DNA from: Cutibacterium acnes
GTDB taxonomy: Bacteria; Actinomycetota; Actinomycetes; Propionibacteriales; Propionibacteriaceae
Reading direction: 5' to 3'
Assembly: GCF_003030305.1 (NCBI RefSeq)
Contig: NZ_CP023676.1
Coordinates: 310,001-374,000 of the forward strand
Length of the DNA stretch: 64,000 nucleotides
This document shows, in pieces, positions 1 through 9,123 of this stretch; within the stretch, counting starts at the first letter, position 1, and each line of letters opens with the position of its first letter. The position numbers and the translations under genes were made by a program. The notes below the pieces were generated by a model, which ran no database searches, was not told where the DNA came from, and saw only the letters and a list, made by a program, of their open reading frames with translations.

Positions 1-62
1 ACATCGAAGTGCAAGCTCTCAGGCTGTTCTCCCTGGAATGGATTGGTGAAATCGTCGGTCAC
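1..62 (-). CDS. Probable inorganic pyrophosphatase, N-terminal fragment cut by window edge
   Basis: A minus-strand reading frame begins with GTG at 62 and runs off the left edge. It reads MTDDFTNPFQGEQPESLHFD and then V. The upstream sequence on that strand contains a GAGGGG purine run close to the GTG. The last visible residues, FDV, resemble the usual start of soluble pyrophosphatases (FDV followed by IEIPKG). In mycobacteria ppa is transcribed divergently from the dacB homologue, as here. Only 20 residues are visible, so the identity rests mainly on gene order. The alternative is an unrelated actinobacterial protein. Confidence 0.4.
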   Translation of the reverse strand, partial: MTDDFTNPFQGEQPESLHFD

Positions 63-131
63 GAGGGGCCCCTCTTCTTGTATTGGACACGGTGATGATC
101 GACACTGTATCCGTTTGCAGGAGGGATTTTC

Positions 132-1562
132 GTGCCACACTCAGATCAACCTACGTCGAAGCGAGTTATGTCGGCGCCACGACGGCGCATGCCGGGATGG
201 GTACCCGTTACTGTCGGCATCGCAGTGGTCGTCATTGTTGTTGTTGCGGTTATCGTCAGTTCGCTGCGGAGCGGGTCACCTGCGCGCTGGACCGGAGGAG
301 GAATCCTTCCTCATCGCCACGACAACACCGCCCAAGCGGTGCAGCCGGGACGAGGGGTTGTCGCGGCAGTGGCACCGACGACGCCGTCGGCCAAGCCAGT
401 CGCTGCCACGATCGCCAATCGCGTCAAGTCTGCAGGCGCAGCCCCTGGCGTACTGGGCGCTGACATTATGGATGCAGCGACCGGCGAGACCCTCTACCAG
501 TCGGGTCAGAATTCCCTCCTGACTCCAGCTTCCAATCTCAAAGTGCTTACTGCGATTGCGCTGTTGGATTGCACCGACGCCGGGCATCGTTACACGACGA
601 AGGTTGTCGCCAATGGGTCCGCACTGACTTTGGTCGGTGGTGGAGACCCCTACCTGCGTTCGAAGTCTTCGGCCCAGCACCCCGAGTATCCGTCGATGGA
701 AGAACTTGCCAAGCGTACGGCGGCGGCTCTCAAGAAGGCGGGGACGACGAAGGTCACCGTCAACTTCGACGACACCCTGTTTACTGGACCGGATTGGAAC
801 GGGGCCTGGCCGGTCGACAACTACTCCGACGAGGTCACTCCAATTACGTCATTGTGGGTCGACGAGGGAATGATCAACAACAGCCCATGGAATCGCAGTA
901 AGACGCCAGCCGTACTTGCTACCAACGCTTTCATCGGCTCGCTTCGTAGCGCCGGGATAACGGTAAATGGTTCGGTTTCTCGTCACAAGGCTGACAGGTC
1001 TGCCAGGGAGATTGCGGCGGTGCAGTCGGTCCCGGTGGAGGACCTTGTTACCCGCACCCTGGAGGAGTCAGACAACTCTGCCGCTGAGGTCTTGAGCCGG
1101 CAGATGGCTCTTGCTAGTGGCAAGCCGGGATCCTTTGCTGGTGGTACCCAAGCCCTCGAGGAGCACCTCAAGAACATAGGTGCCTGGCAGGACGGTGCGG
1201 TGATCCAGGACGGATCGGGATTGTCCCAGGGCAATCGGATCACCGCGTCGATGCTTTCGCGTGCCTGGCGCAAAGTATTGACGACCCCGAAGCTGCAGCC
1301 GGTGGCGAATGCGGTACCAGTGGGTCGGGTCTCTGGGACCCTTCATAAACGATTTTCCGATCCGAGCACGGCAGCCGGACGCGGTGTCGTTCACGCCAAA
1401 ACGGGCAGTCTGCAAGGAGTCATCTCAATGTCGGGGTGGCTGCGTGACGCTGACGGGCGAATTTTGGTGGCTTCCTTCATCATCAATCAGACTGACGGCA
1501 GTGCCCGGTCGTGGCTCGACGTCGTTTACGGCAACCTGGCCGGGTGCGGCTGCACCCGCTGA
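132..1562 (+). CDS. dacB: D-alanyl-D-alanine carboxypeptidase / endopeptidase (PBP4 family, peptidase S13)
   Basis: This 476-residue penicillin-binding protein trims or cleaves peptidoglycan cross-links outside the membrane. A basic N-terminus is followed by one hydrophobic segment at about residues 23-44, a signal anchor. The three active-site motifs of the serine family are visible: SxxK as S134-N-L-K137, SxN as SDN near residue 314, and KTG in the segment HAKTGSL. The GTG start at 132 is preceded by GGAGGG. The stop overlaps the tilS start by one base, so the two genes are probably co-transcribed. Length fits the actinobacterial members. Confidence 0.88.
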   Translation: MPHSDQPTSKRVMSAPRRRMPGWVPVTVGIAVVVIVVVAVIVSSLRSGSPARWTGGGILPHRHDNTAQAVQPGRGVVAAVAPTTPSAKPVAATIANRVKSAGAAPGVLGADIMDAATGETLYQSGQNSLLTPASNLKVLTAIALLDCTDAGHRYTTKVVANGSALTLVGGGDPYLRSKSSAQHPEYPSMEELAKRTAAALKKAGTTKVTVNFDDTLFTGPDWNGAWPVDNYSDEVTPITSLWVDEGMINNSPWNRSKTPAVLATNAFIGSLRSAGITVNGSVSRHKADRSAREIAAVQSVPVEDLVTRTLEESDNSAAEVLSRQMALASGKPGSFAGGTQALEEHLKNIGAWQDGAVIQDGSGLSQGNRITASMLSRAWRKVLTTPKLQPVANAVPVGRVSGTLHKRFSDPSTAAGRGVVHAKTGSLQGVISMSGWLRDADGRILVASFIINQTDGSARSWLDVVYGNLAGCGCTR

Positions 1563-2497
1563 TGGCACGACGGGAATTAGGGCCAGCGGCCCTGGCAGTC
1601 GCCCAGGCCGTCGAGCGGATGGTGCGAGGGGTTGATCGGTTCGTCGTCGGGTGCTCGGGCGGTCCGGACTCGCTGGCCTTGGCTTTGGCCTCAAAGTGGG
1701 CCTCGCGGCGGTGCGAATCTGGCGTGAGGGTCGTCATTGTCGACCATCAATTGCAGCAGGGGTCCGACGAAGTGGCCGAGCGGACCCGGGACTTGCTGGT
1801 GCGACGCGGCATGGATGCATGTGTGCGTCGCGTCGACGTTGACGCTGATGACCCCGATGGCCCCGAGGCGGCGGCGCGGACTGCTCGTCGGGCAGCACTG
1901 CTCGACGTCGCTGGGGATGAGCCGGTGTTGCTCGGGCACACCCGGGACGATCAGGCCGAGCAGGTGTTGCTTTCTCTGGCCAGGGGCTCCGGGGCGACGT
2001 CGCTGGCAGGTATTCGGCCGCGTTCCGGTCAGTTTTGGCATCCGCTGCTAGAGGTGCGACGGGCTCAGACGGTGCAGGCGTGCCGGGAGTGGGAGGTTGA
2101 GCCGTGGCAGGACCCTCACAATGGTGATCCACGGTTCCTGCGCTCTCGGGTGCGCACTGAGCTCATGCCGGTTATGGAGGAGGTGCTGGGCCCAGAGGTG
2201 GCGGCATCCCTGGCTCGCAGCGCGACCTTGCTGGCAGGGGAAGATGAGGTCGTCGCCCGGGTTGCGCGGATGTGGGCGGATGAGCACGGGGTGAAGGCCA
2301 ATGAATTGCCCGGTTTGCGTGGGGTTGAGGTCGGCCTGGCGCGCCGCGTCGTCAAGGAGTGGCTGCCGCAGGCGAGGATGGTGCACGTCGATGCCGTTTT
2401 GGGCTTGCTCGACGGGCCTGGTGGTGCAGGGGTGGACGTCCCGGGCGGACGCGTCGAGATGAGACAGGGGACTCTGTATCTAGCCCGGCGCCTGTGA
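1562..2497 (+). CDS. tilS: tRNA(Ile)-lysidine synthase
   Basis: The enzyme uses ATP and lysine to convert C34 of the tRNA-Ile CAU anticodon to lysidine, so that the tRNA reads AUA. The PP-loop motif SGGPDS is at about residues 32-37. I chose the ATG at 1562, inside the dacB stop (TGATG). An in-frame extension to 1511 would lie wholly inside dacB. At 311 residues it is a short actinobacterial TilS without the long C-terminal domains of the enterobacterial enzyme. The conserved order tilS-hpt-ftsH supports the call. Confidence 0.9.
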   Translation: MARRELGPAALAVAQAVERMVRGVDRFVVGCSGGPDSLALALASKWASRRCESGVRVVIVDHQLQQGSDEVAERTRDLLVRRGMDACVRRVDVDADDPDGPEAAARTARRAALLDVAGDEPVLLGHTRDDQAEQVLLSLARGSGATSLAGIRPRSGQFWHPLLEVRRAQTVQACREWEVEPWQDPHNGDPRFLRSRVRTELMPVMEEVLGPEVAASLARSATLLAGEDEVVARVARMWADEHGVKANELPGLRGVEVGLARRVVKEWLPQARMVHVDAVLGLLDGPGGAGVDVPGGRVEMRQGTLYLARRL

Positions 2498-2524
2498 TGG
2501 GACATAAGTCGGTAGGCTGATGGT

Positions 2525-3079
2525 GTGCGAGCTTCTGACATTCCTGGAGATTTCGACCACGTTCTGTACACCGAGGAGCAGGTGGCCTCCCGTATTCGCG
2601 AGGTTGCTGCCCAAATTGACGCTGACTACGCCGGGCGAGAGATCCTTATGGTTGGCGTGCTCAATGGGGCCGTGATGACGATGGCGGATCTATGTCGCGC
2701 GATGACCTCCCATATGTCCATGGACTGGATGGCTGTGTCGTCCTATGGGGCTGGGACAAAGTCCAGCGGCGTGGTGCGCATCCTCAAGGACCTCACCAAG
2801 GACATCGATGGTCGTGACATTCTCATTGTTGAGGACATCATTGACACCGGGTTGACGCTGAGCTATTTGGTGCAGAACTTGCGTAGCCGCAACCCAAACT
2901 CGATTGAGATCATGGCGATGTTCCGCAAGCCCGAGGTTGTTACCTGCCCGCTGGATGTCAAATATGTCGGTTTCGACATCCCAAACGAGTTTGTCGTCGG
3001 ATATGGCCTTGACTACGCCGATAAGTACCGCAACCTCACGGATGTGGCGACGCTGGCACCGCACGTCTACAAATCCTGA
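2525..3079 (+). CDS. hpt: Hypoxanthine phosphoribosyltransferase
   Basis: This 184-residue purine-salvage enzyme joins hypoxanthine or guanine to PRPP. The PRPP-binding signature is visible as ILIVEDIIDTGLTL near residues 99-112, and the segment VGVLNGAVMTMADL near residue 44 forms the pyrophosphate loop. It starts at GTG 2525, 27 bases after tilS, and the next gene is ftsH. That adjacency is widely conserved in Gram-positive bacteria. The 140 bases before ftsH contain no other gene and may carry the ftsH promoter, but I cannot place one with confidence. Confidence 0.93.
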   Translation: MRASDIPGDFDHVLYTEEQVASRIREVAAQIDADYAGREILMVGVLNGAVMTMADLCRAMTSHMSMDWMAVSSYGAGTKSSGVVRILKDLTKDIDGRDILIVEDIIDTGLTLSYLVQNLRSRNPNSIEIMAMFRKPEVVTCPLDVKYVGFDIPNEFVVGYGLDYADKYRNLTDVATLAPHVYKS

Positions 3080-3220
3080 GGATGCGATCCCAAGTCGTGA
3101 CGCCGTGCCAGTGAACTATTTCTGTTCTGAGCTGTCCGCGGAACGTAGCAAGGGCCGGTTGTTGTCATGCGCTGGTATCGTGACGCTCTGAGTTCCACCC
3201 ATCATGCCTCTAGGTAGTCT

Positions 3221-5374
3221 ATGAAAAACGCGTCCCGCATCTTCAAAGGTCCTCTGATCTGGATCCTGTTGTGCATCGGCTTGATCATTGTGTTCTTACA
3301 GTTTGCCGGATCGGGGAACGGGTATAAGGACATCCCGACTTCTGAGGCTGTCAGCATCATCAACAGCTCCAAGAAGCTGGATAGCGTCACGCTGACTGAC
3401 GGCGACCAGGTCATCAAGATCACTGAGAACGAGAACAAGAAGTATCGCTCGTACTGGGTTGGCAACCAGTCCGATCAGCTCGTTGACAGGCTCAACGACC
3501 GAGTTAAAGCGAAGACGCTGAAGTCGTGGCAGGGTGAGAACCCCGGGCAGAGCATCTGGAAGGCTCTGCTCATCAACTTCTTGCCCTTTGTCATCATCCT
3601 GCTGTTTTTCTTGTGGGCCATGAACGCGGCACAGGGCATGGGTGGCCGCGGTGGCGTCATGGGATTTGGTAAGTCCAAGGCCAAGGTGGGTAGCAAAGAC
3701 ACCCCCAAATCGACCTTTGCCGACGTCGCTGGCTGCCAGGAGGCGATCGACGAGCTGCAGGAGATCCGCGAATTCCTCGCCGAGCCGGCGAAGTTCCAGC
3801 GGGTGGGTGCGAAGATTCCTAAGGGCGTGCTGCTGTATGGCCCGCCTGGTACTGGTAAAACCCTCCTGGCTCGTGCGGTAGCCGGTGAGGCTGGGGTGCC
3901 GTTCTTCTCTATCTCAGGTTCGGATTTCGTCGAGATGTTCGTCGGCGTCGGTGCCTCCCGAGTGCGCGACCTCTTTGAGCAGGCCAAGGAGGCCGCCCCG
4001 GCCATCATCTTCATTGATGAGATTGACGCTGTTGGTCGTCATCGTGGTGCCGGTATGGGCGGTGGCCACGACGAGCGTGAGCAGACCTTGAACCAGTTGC
4101 TCGTTGAGATGGACGGCTTCGACGTCCATGGCGGCGTCATTCTGATCGCGGCGACGAACCGCCCCGACGTTCTTGACCCGGCTCTGCTACGTCCTGGGCG
4201 TTTCGACCGTCAGATCGCAGTGGAGGCTCCGGATCTCGATGGCCGTCTCAAGATTCTCAAGGTTCACGCTCACGGTAAGCCCATGGCCGACGATGTCGAC
4301 TTGGCGTCGATTGCCCGTCGTACCCCTGGCATGACGGGTGCTGACCTGGCTAACGTCCTCAACGAGGCCGCTTTGCTGACGGCTCGTGCCAACCTGCCGG
4401 TGATTGGTAACTCTGAGCTGGACGAAGCTATCGATCGCGTTATTGCTGGACCGCAGAAGAAGACTCGGCTCATGAACGAGCATGAGCGTTTGGTGACCGC
4501 TTACCATGAAGGTGGTCACGCTCTGGTGGCCGCGGCCATGCCGGGTACTGACCCGGTGCAGAAGATCACGATCTTGCCGCGTGGTCGGGCGCTGGGCTAC
4601 ACGATGGTCATGCCTGACTCCGACAAGTACTCCCAGACGCGCAGTGAGCTGCTGGACTCGATGGCGTACATGATGGGTGGTCGTGCGGCCGAGGAACTCA
4701 TCTTTCACGATCCGTCGACGGGTGCCTCCAATGACATTGAGAAGGCCACCAAGGTGGCTCGCGCTCTTGTTACCCAGTATGGCCTGTCGGCTCGCGTCGG
4801 CACCGTTCAGCTGGGGTCCGGGGACACTGAGCCTTTCCTCGGCATGACTGCCGGACAGCAGCGTGACTACTCTGACGAGACTGCCAAGATTATTGACGAC
4901 GAGGTGCGGGAACTTCTCGAGAATGCCCACCAGGAAGCCTTCGATTGCTTGGACGCTAACCGCGAGGTGCTTGACGAGTTGGTGCGTCAGCTTTTCGCAC
5001 GGGAGACGCTGAGCAAGGCTGAGGTAGCCGATATTTTCAAGCCGCTCAAGCGTTGGCCTGAGCGCGGTGCCTTCACTGGTTCGGACAAGCGTGTCCCCTC
5101 GTCTATCCCGCCGGTCAAACCGCCGCAGATCGCTGGCGTGGACGAGGATGCTCCGGAGGTTGGTGCTCCTCGTCGTGGCGTCATCGCCCCGCCGACTCCT
5201 GAACCGGGTGGGGATCTACCGGGCGATAATCCTGGTAAGTGGGAACCCCCCTCCGATTGGCAGCCGCCAAGTGTTGGGGGAGGTAAGTCACCCGAGCCGC
5301 CAAGCCCGACGCATCCGGGGGAGGGCCCGCAACCTCCGTCAAACGGTAACCCTTGGGGTCCGCCAAGGTCCTGA
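3221..5374 (+). CDS. ftsH: ATP-dependent zinc metalloprotease FtsH
   Basis: This 717-residue membrane-anchored AAA+ protease degrades misfolded or regulatory membrane and cytosolic proteins as a hexamer. Two transmembrane segments lie at about residues 10-28 and 112-132. They are followed by Walker A GPPGTGKT near residue 207, Walker [12 protein letters not shown], the SRH region with RPGRFDRQ, and the zinc site HEGGH at about 429-433. The last 90 residues are a proline- and glycine-rich tail, presumably disordered. The ATG at 3221 follows a weak TAGG. A strong hairpin terminator follows the stop. Confidence 0.96.
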   Translation: MKNASRIFKGPLIWILLCIGLIIVFLQFAGSGNGYKDIPTSEAVSIINSSKKLDSVTLTDGDQVIKITENENKKYRSYWVGNQSDQLVDRLNDRVKAKTLKSWQGENPGQSIWKALLINFLPFVIILLFFLWAMNAAQGMGGRGGVMGFGKSKAKVGSKDTPKSTFADVAGCQEAIDELQEIREFLAEPAKFQRVGAKIPKGVLLYGPPGTGKTLLARAVAGEAGVPFFSISGSDFVEMFVGVGASRVRDLFEQAKEAAPAIIFIDEIDAVGRHRGAGMGGGHDEREQTLNQLLVEMDGFDVHGGVILIAATNRPDVLDPALLRPGRFDRQIAVEAPDLDGRLKILKVHAHGKPMADDVDLASIARRTPGMTGADLANVLNEAALLTARANLPVIGNSELDEAIDRVIAGPQKKTRLMNEHERLVTAYHEGGHALVAAAMPGTDPVQKITILPRGRALGYTMVMPDSDKYSQTRSELLDSMAYMMGGRAAEELIFHDPSTGASNDIEKATKVARALVTQYGLSARVGTVQLGSGDTEPFLGMTAGQQRDYSDETAKIIDDEVRELLENAHQEAFDCLDANREVLDELVRQLFARETLSKAEVADIFKPLKRWPERGAFTGSDKRVPSSIPPVKPPQIAGVDEDAPEVGAPRRGVIAPPTPEPGGDLPGDNPGKWEPPSDWQPPSVGGGKSPEPPSPTHPGEGPQPPSNGNPWGPPRS

Positions 5375-5380
5375 TTATCA

Positions 5381-5411
5381 ACGGCCTGCCGCACATATCG
5401 CGGCAGGCCGT
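5381..5411 (+). terminator. Rho-independent-like terminator after ftsH
   Basis: A perfect 12-bp inverted repeat, ACGGCCTGCCGC and GCGGCAGGCCGT, flanks a 7-base loop. It begins 6 bases after the ftsH stop and is followed by a short T-containing tail (CGTTCT). It should end the dacB-ftsH transcript, so folE, 18 bases downstream, either reads through it or has its own start inside this gap. Confidence 0.75.
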
Positions 5412-5429
5412 CGTTCTAGGCTGTCCGCT

Positions 5430-6014
5430 GTGAGTTCCATGAAATTGTCCGTTGATCGCGAGCGAGCCGCGGCAGCTATCCGCGAGTTTCTTCTGGCGGT
5501 CGGCGAGGATCCCGATCGGGAAGGCCTGCGCGATACTCCAATGCGAGTGGCCCAGGCGGCCGAGGAGCTATTTGGCGGATTGAGCCAAGATCCGGGGGAG
5601 TTGCTGGCAACGACCTTCGACATCTCCCACGACGAGATGGTGTTGGTGCGTGATATTGAGTTGCAGTCGATGTGTGAGCACCATCTGCTGCCCTTCATCG
5701 GGGTAGCGCACGTCGGTTATATTCCGGCTAGGGACGGCCGGGTGACGGGGTTGAGTAAGATCGCGAGGTTGGTGGAGGTCTATGCGCGTCGACCCCAGGT
5801 ACAGGAGAGGTTGACGACCCAGGTGGCCGACGCCTTGGTAGAACATTTGGACGCTCGTGGCGTGATCGTGGTTGTTGAGGCCGAGCACATGTGCATGACG
5901 ACGAGGGGGGTCCGCAAGCCGGGGGCCCGGACGGTGACCTCCGCGGTGCGCGGGATTCTGCGCAACCCAGCGACGCGGGCCGAGGCGATGGGGCTGATCA
6001 CGGCTGGACGTTGA
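5430..6014 (+). CDS. folE: GTP cyclohydrolase I
   Basis: This enzyme makes 7,8-dihydroneopterin triphosphate from GTP, the first step of folate synthesis. The zinc/substrate segment CEHHLLPF is visible near residue 84, and a second cysteine lies in [13 protein letters not shown] chose GTG 5430 because CTAGG sits about 9 bases upstream; ATG 5439 is the alternative, giving 192 instead of 195 residues. A much longer upstream frame overlaps ftsH and is not used. In related genomes folP follows directly, but here a 5.3-kb island intervenes. Confidence 0.93.
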   Translation: MSSMKLSVDRERAAAAIREFLLAVGEDPDREGLRDTPMRVAQAAEELFGGLSQDPGELLATTFDISHDEMVLVRDIELQSMCEHHLLPFIGVAHVGYIPARDGRVTGLSKIARLVEVYARRPQVQERLTTQVADALVEHLDARGVIVVVEAEHMCMTTRGVRKPGARTVTSAVRGILRNPATRAEAMGLITAGR

Positions 6015-6022
6015 CCATTTCA

Positions 6023-6050
6023 ATGGGCCCTTACCTGGGCCCTGGGGCCT
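6023..6050. repeat. GGGCCC-type hairpin element, weak copy 1
   Basis: Two GGGCCC palindromes separated by TTACCT lie just after folE and are followed by TGGGGCCT. The arrangement resembles the two longer GGGCCC elements at 8384-8428 and 9662-9706, but the match is partial. It can fold as GGGCCC against GGGCCC with a 6-base loop and could act as a terminator for folE. Confidence 0.4.
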
Positions 6051-6077
6051 AACGTTTGAAGCTTTGACTTCCCTAGC

Positions 6078-6380
6078 ATGGTAACAGTGTTCAGTGCTGT
6101 GGGCGGACCGGCTGCCGCGACGGTGGGTGTGATGACCGGGTTGGCTGAAGGGACACTTATCCTGGCTTTCGTCACACCGAGGCGTTATCGGCGCGGCGAC
6201 GAGGCCGACCTTCCGGTGCGCAGCCGGTGGTGGGTACCCGTCTGGACGGTTTTCGGACGTTCGCCGGGTGCGGGCTTTCTCGTCTTCGTTGTGTTTTTCG
6301 CGCTGGCCCTCATCAGTGGAGGCGGCGGCATCGGCATGGGCGATGTCAAGCGGGCGGTGTTTATCGGCCTCATGGGCTGA
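6078..6380 (+). pseudogene. Truncated A24 prepilin-peptidase-like ORF
   Basis: The 100-residue frame has hydrophobic segments and ends in GIGMGDVKRAVFIGLMG. The GxGDxK signature of type IV prepilin peptidases and archaeal preflagellin peptidases, with its second catalytic aspartate, is therefore present near residue 87. The first catalytic region, usually DARTHRLPN-like, appears only as a degenerate RRGDEADLPV. The protein stops right after the GxGD helix, where intact enzymes continue for another 50 or more residues and several helices. I therefore call it a remnant; a minimal functional protein cannot be excluded. A pilin-like candidate substrate is encoded at 9766. The 241 bases that follow hold no convincing gene. 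Confidence 0.5.
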
Positions 6381-6621
6381 CGCCGACGCCGTTGTCGGGT
6401 CCGGTTGTGAGTACTACGTCGACTCCTGGTGATGCCGGTGATCCGGCTCCTGTGCCCATCGAGCCGACTTCTGGTCACATGCGGTGCGGTGATGTATTCG
6501 TGTTCCGTTAGGGTTTTGGCTGCAGCTTTGCGCTTAGTTATTAGTGTTCTCTAGTCAGGTGAGCCCTGGTTGTGGCTCGTGGGGCTTTGTTTGTGTGTGG
6601 GATTGGGTAGGTGTTGTGGGA

Positions 6622-7728
6622 ATGTGGAATTGGAAGATGAGGGCGGCAGGTTTTATTGGTGGGCTTGCTGTGGTGTTTGGTTTTGTGGCGTTACCGGCGC
6701 ACTCTGATGAGAGTGTCACTGTGCCGGTGCCTCTGGTTGATGCGGTGGCGGTGAGCCATTATGAGTCGGCCAAGCGGCAGAAGGAGAAGCCGGGGTCGGT
6801 GATTTTAGCGCTGCACGCCGTGCGGCGTCTTCCGTATGCCACGGTGGTGTACTACTCGGTGTCGGTGGACGCTTCGGTGTCTGGCCCGCTTGAGGACTAC
6901 GGGTACCTCGTCGGACGTGGCGGTGCTCAGGCACACTACAGCGGAACCCTCAGTGCCGATGGTGCCGTTATCGATGTGGGGAATCATAAGCTGTATCGCA
7001 CGATTGGTGACTTCCAGGGTTGCAAGATGTGCGCTAGCGAGTGGTGGAATGGTGCACCGATATGGGAAATGGCTCCTGGGCATTCCCGGCTTGGTTGGTT
7101 TAGTACTCCGCCGTTGCCTGCTGATGTGTCGCGGGTTGATGTCACGGTTGCTAATCGTATTTTTCATGATGTGCCGGTGGGTGATGGGTTGTTGGGTCCC
7201 ACTATTGATAAAGAGGCGGCGACGGGTCGCTGGAATAAGGGTATGCCGTTGGGTGTGGCTTGGCCGGCACTGGATCCGAAGGATCTGGCTGGTGTCGATG
7301 TGTCGAAGTTCGTGAATGCGTTGGTGACTACGACTGGTGATGCTTCCGATGCTAGTCGTGAGCGGGTGACTAAGGAATCCATGAAGATTGATTTGGATGC
7401 CAGTGTGCTTTTTGATCTGGACTCTGATGTGGTTAAGCCGGCTGGTCGTCAGATCATTGACCGGACCGCTAAGCAACTTGTTGCTCGCAAGGTGTCGGGG
7501 AAGATTGAGGTGACTGGCTATACCGATAGTAGCGGTTCTGCTTCTCATAATCTGGATCTTTCGCGTCGGCGGGCTGCGTCGGTGGCCAAGGTCCTCGGAT
7601 CGCAGCTATCCAAAGGGATCACCTTGGTTACAGCGGGTAAGGGGGAGGCTGATCCAGTGACCAGTAATGATTCGGAGGCTGGGCGCCGTTTGAACCGTCG
7701 GGTCACGATTACTGTCAAGGAGGGATGA
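6622..7728 (+). CDS. Secreted OmpA-family (peptidoglycan-associated) protein
   Basis: The 368-residue protein starts with a signal peptide (MWNWKMRAAGFIGGLAVVFG, cleavage probably after PAHS). A domain of about 215 residues follows that I do not recognise and that contains the pair GCKMCASEW. The C-terminal 110 residues are an OmpA domain: ASVLFDLDSDVVKP, then TGYTDSSGS and NLDLSRRRAASV, and RRLNRRVTI. Such domains bind diaminopimelate in peptidoglycan non-covalently. I chose ATG 6622 because it places the signal peptide at the N-terminus; GTG 6544 is an in-frame alternative. The stop overlaps the next start, so a two-gene operon is likely. Confidence 0.75.
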   Translation: MWNWKMRAAGFIGGLAVVFGFVALPAHSDESVTVPVPLVDAVAVSHYESAKRQKEKPGSVILALHAVRRLPYATVVYYSVSVDASVSGPLEDYGYLVGRGGAQAHYSGTLSADGAVIDVGNHKLYRTIGDFQGCKMCASEWWNGAPIWEMAPGHSRLGWFSTPPLPADVSRVDVTVANRIFHDVPVGDGLLGPTIDKEAATGRWNKGMPLGVAWPALDPKDLAGVDVSKFVNALVTTTGDASDASRERVTKESMKIDLDASVLFDLDSDVVKPAGRQIIDRTAKQLVARKVSGKIEVTGYTDSSGSASHNLDLSRRRAASVAKVLGSQLSKGITLVTAGKGEADPVTSNDSEAGRRLNRRVTITVKEG

Positions 7729-8366
7729 TGAAGGGTCGTCCGGTTTTCGTTGGCTGTGTGGCTGTGTTGGTTTTGACGGCTTGTGGTGGTGCTGGTGTGT
7801 CTGCTGGGTCGCATCCTCATACTGCTGTTGCTTCTTCAAGTGTGTCTGTGGTGGGCATGTCGGCGCCGCCGAGTGCGTCGGTGAGTGTGATGGGTTCGGA
7901 GCAGGCTGCGGCTGTGGAGTCGGCGGCGGGTAAGGCGATTCGGGATAAGGTGAAAGAGGATGGTGGCCCAATTCCCAAAGAGGTGGCTAACGTCTCTTTC
8001 CATCCGAACCTCGACGATAATGTCGACGTCACAGCGCATGTCGTCTCGATTAAGGCGGGCCCTACGGGCACTGTCCTGACTTTCTGGCTTACCTCGAACA
8101 CAATTGATCATGCCATGGGTCCGGTCTTTCCCGAGGATTTCCCATCTCTCGTTGACACTGTTGGCGGTGTCAAATACGGGGTGAATTACTTTTCCAAGGC
8201 CGGTGATACGTCAAAGTTCGTGGTTGGTAGCGAGGAACCGGAGATTGATGCCAAGAGCGTCTATGTTATGCAGGCGTCGTATCCGCCTTTGCCGAAGTCG
8301 GTGACGAAGGTGAAGATCGCGATCGGGTCGGCCAAAACGTCGCCTGATATCCCGGTGACTCGTTGA
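7725..8366 (+). CDS. Putative lipoprotein, function unknown
   Basis: The 213-residue protein begins with a lipoprotein signal peptide whose lipobox is LTAC, cysteine near residue 20, followed by a Ser/Ala/Val-rich linker. The rest resembles a small beta-rich extracytoplasmic domain with no motif I recognise; related folds would be telomeric-repeat-factor-like DUF4352 domains. The start ATGATG overlaps the OmpA-gene stop and is preceded by AGGAGGG, which suits the second ATG (7728) slightly better. Translational coupling suggests it works with the OmpA protein at the cell surface. Confidence 0.65.
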   Translation: MMKGRPVFVGCVAVLVLTACGGAGVSAGSHPHTAVASSSVSVVGMSAPPSASVSVMGSEQAAAVESAAGKAIRDKVKEDGGPIPKEVANVSFHPNLDDNVDVTAHVVSIKAGPTGTVLTFWLTSNTIDHAMGPVFPEDFPSLVDTVGGVKYGVNYFSKAGDTSKFVVGSEEPEIDAKSVYVMQASYPPLPKSVTKVKIAIGSAKTSPDIPVTR

Positions 8367-8383
8367 GGGGACGATGTTGAGGC

Positions 8384-8428
8384 CTGGGCCCAAGCTAGGC
8401 CCAGACTTAGAGCCACGGGCTCAGGCGC
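8384..8428. repeat. GGGCCC-type 45-bp element, copy 2
   Basis: This 45-base segment aligns without gaps with the segment at 9662-9706. Shared blocks are TGGGCCC, GGCCC and GGGCTCAGG with the same spacing. It contains a 7-bp hairpin, CTGGGCC with GGCCCAG around a 7-base loop, and a second small hairpin, GAGCC with GGCTC. It starts 18 bases after the lipoprotein gene stop, so a terminator role is plausible. The bases from 8429 to 8569 hold no gene I can support. Confidence 0.55.
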
Positions 8429-8569
8429 GCTTGACAGCTTCGTCGCTATGATCAGCGCGGCATTGTGGAGACTATCGGGATGAGGCCCATGTTGGCCAAG
8501 TATTTCGAGAGCACCAGAACGCACCGCGTTTCGTTGAAGCGGTGGCTTCGGGCTGTAAGTGAGTGAGGG

Positions 8570-9094
8570 ATGATGGCCAACAACTATGGCGTGTCGCGTA
8601 GGACGTTGCTCGGTGTGGGCGGGTTGATGCTTGGCGTTGGGCTGGTGGGTTGCTCTGATTCGGAGGAGGGTTGGGAATCAGTAACCGTTGATCGCATCAC
8701 GGTGAGCCATCCCACGGAGTGGGTGGAGAAGCCACCGGAGAATGAAAATTTCACCAAGAATTTCACTGACGGCCCCCATGGCATGCAGATTGCGGGTCAT
8801 TACAGTGACGACACCGAACCTACGTTGGCATGGTCCGTGCTTGAATTCATGATCCGCGGGACGTTCCAGGGCTACGACCCCAAGGGGTACCAGGAGATCA
8901 CCGTCAAGGGCGCTGCCAGGGCGATCAAGTGCCCGTTTGACTTCACTTATAAGGGGAAATCTGCGCGAGGGTATTGGCTTGTTGCTTCGGGTGTGTTGCC
9001 CACAGAGGGTTCCGCGATCGTGCTTCTCCGTCTTCCCCGCGATGACACGAATCTGGTTGACAAAATTATTGCGTCGATGTCGTTCAAGGCGTGA
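8570..9094 (+). CDS. Tat-type lipoprotein, function unknown
   Basis: The 174-residue protein carries a twin-arginine-like N-terminus (VSRRTLLGVGG) and a lipobox ending LVGC near residue 28, so it is probably exported folded and then lipidated. The mature part has no enzyme signature that I recognise. It resembles small surface proteins with a PsbP/Mog1-like fold, but this is only an impression. The start ATGATG follows GAGTGAGGG. It belongs to the same island as the OmpA and pilin-like proteins. Confidence 0.62.
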   Translation: MMANNYGVSRRTLLGVGGLMLGVGLVGCSDSEEGWESVTVDRITVSHPTEWVEKPPENENFTKNFTDGPHGMQIAGHYSDDTEPTLAWSVLEFMIRGTFQGYDPKGYQEITVKGAARAIKCPFDFTYKGKSARGYWLVASGVLPTEGSAIVLLRLPRDDTNLVDKIIASMSFKA

Positions 9095-9123
9095 TCTTGC
9101 GCCCTGCTTGAGGTGGTAGAGAT

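Noticed and set aside
43-522. Plus-strand frame of 159 codons overlapping the dacB start
   Set aside because: It overlaps dacB in another frame, has Arg/Ser-rich shadow composition and no family features.
4187-4930. Open frame of 247 codons opposite ftsH
   Set aside because: It is antisense to the AAA and protease domains of FtsH and has no RBS or family features.
6805-7548. Open frame of 247 codons opposite the OmpA-domain gene
   Set aside because: Low-complexity Arg/His/Thr composition, no start signal, and the opposite strand has a recognisable OmpA domain.
8431-8451. TTGACA followed by TATGAT as a promoter before the Tat lipoprotein gene
   Set aside because: The spacing is only about 10 bases, too short for a usual sigma-70 promoter.
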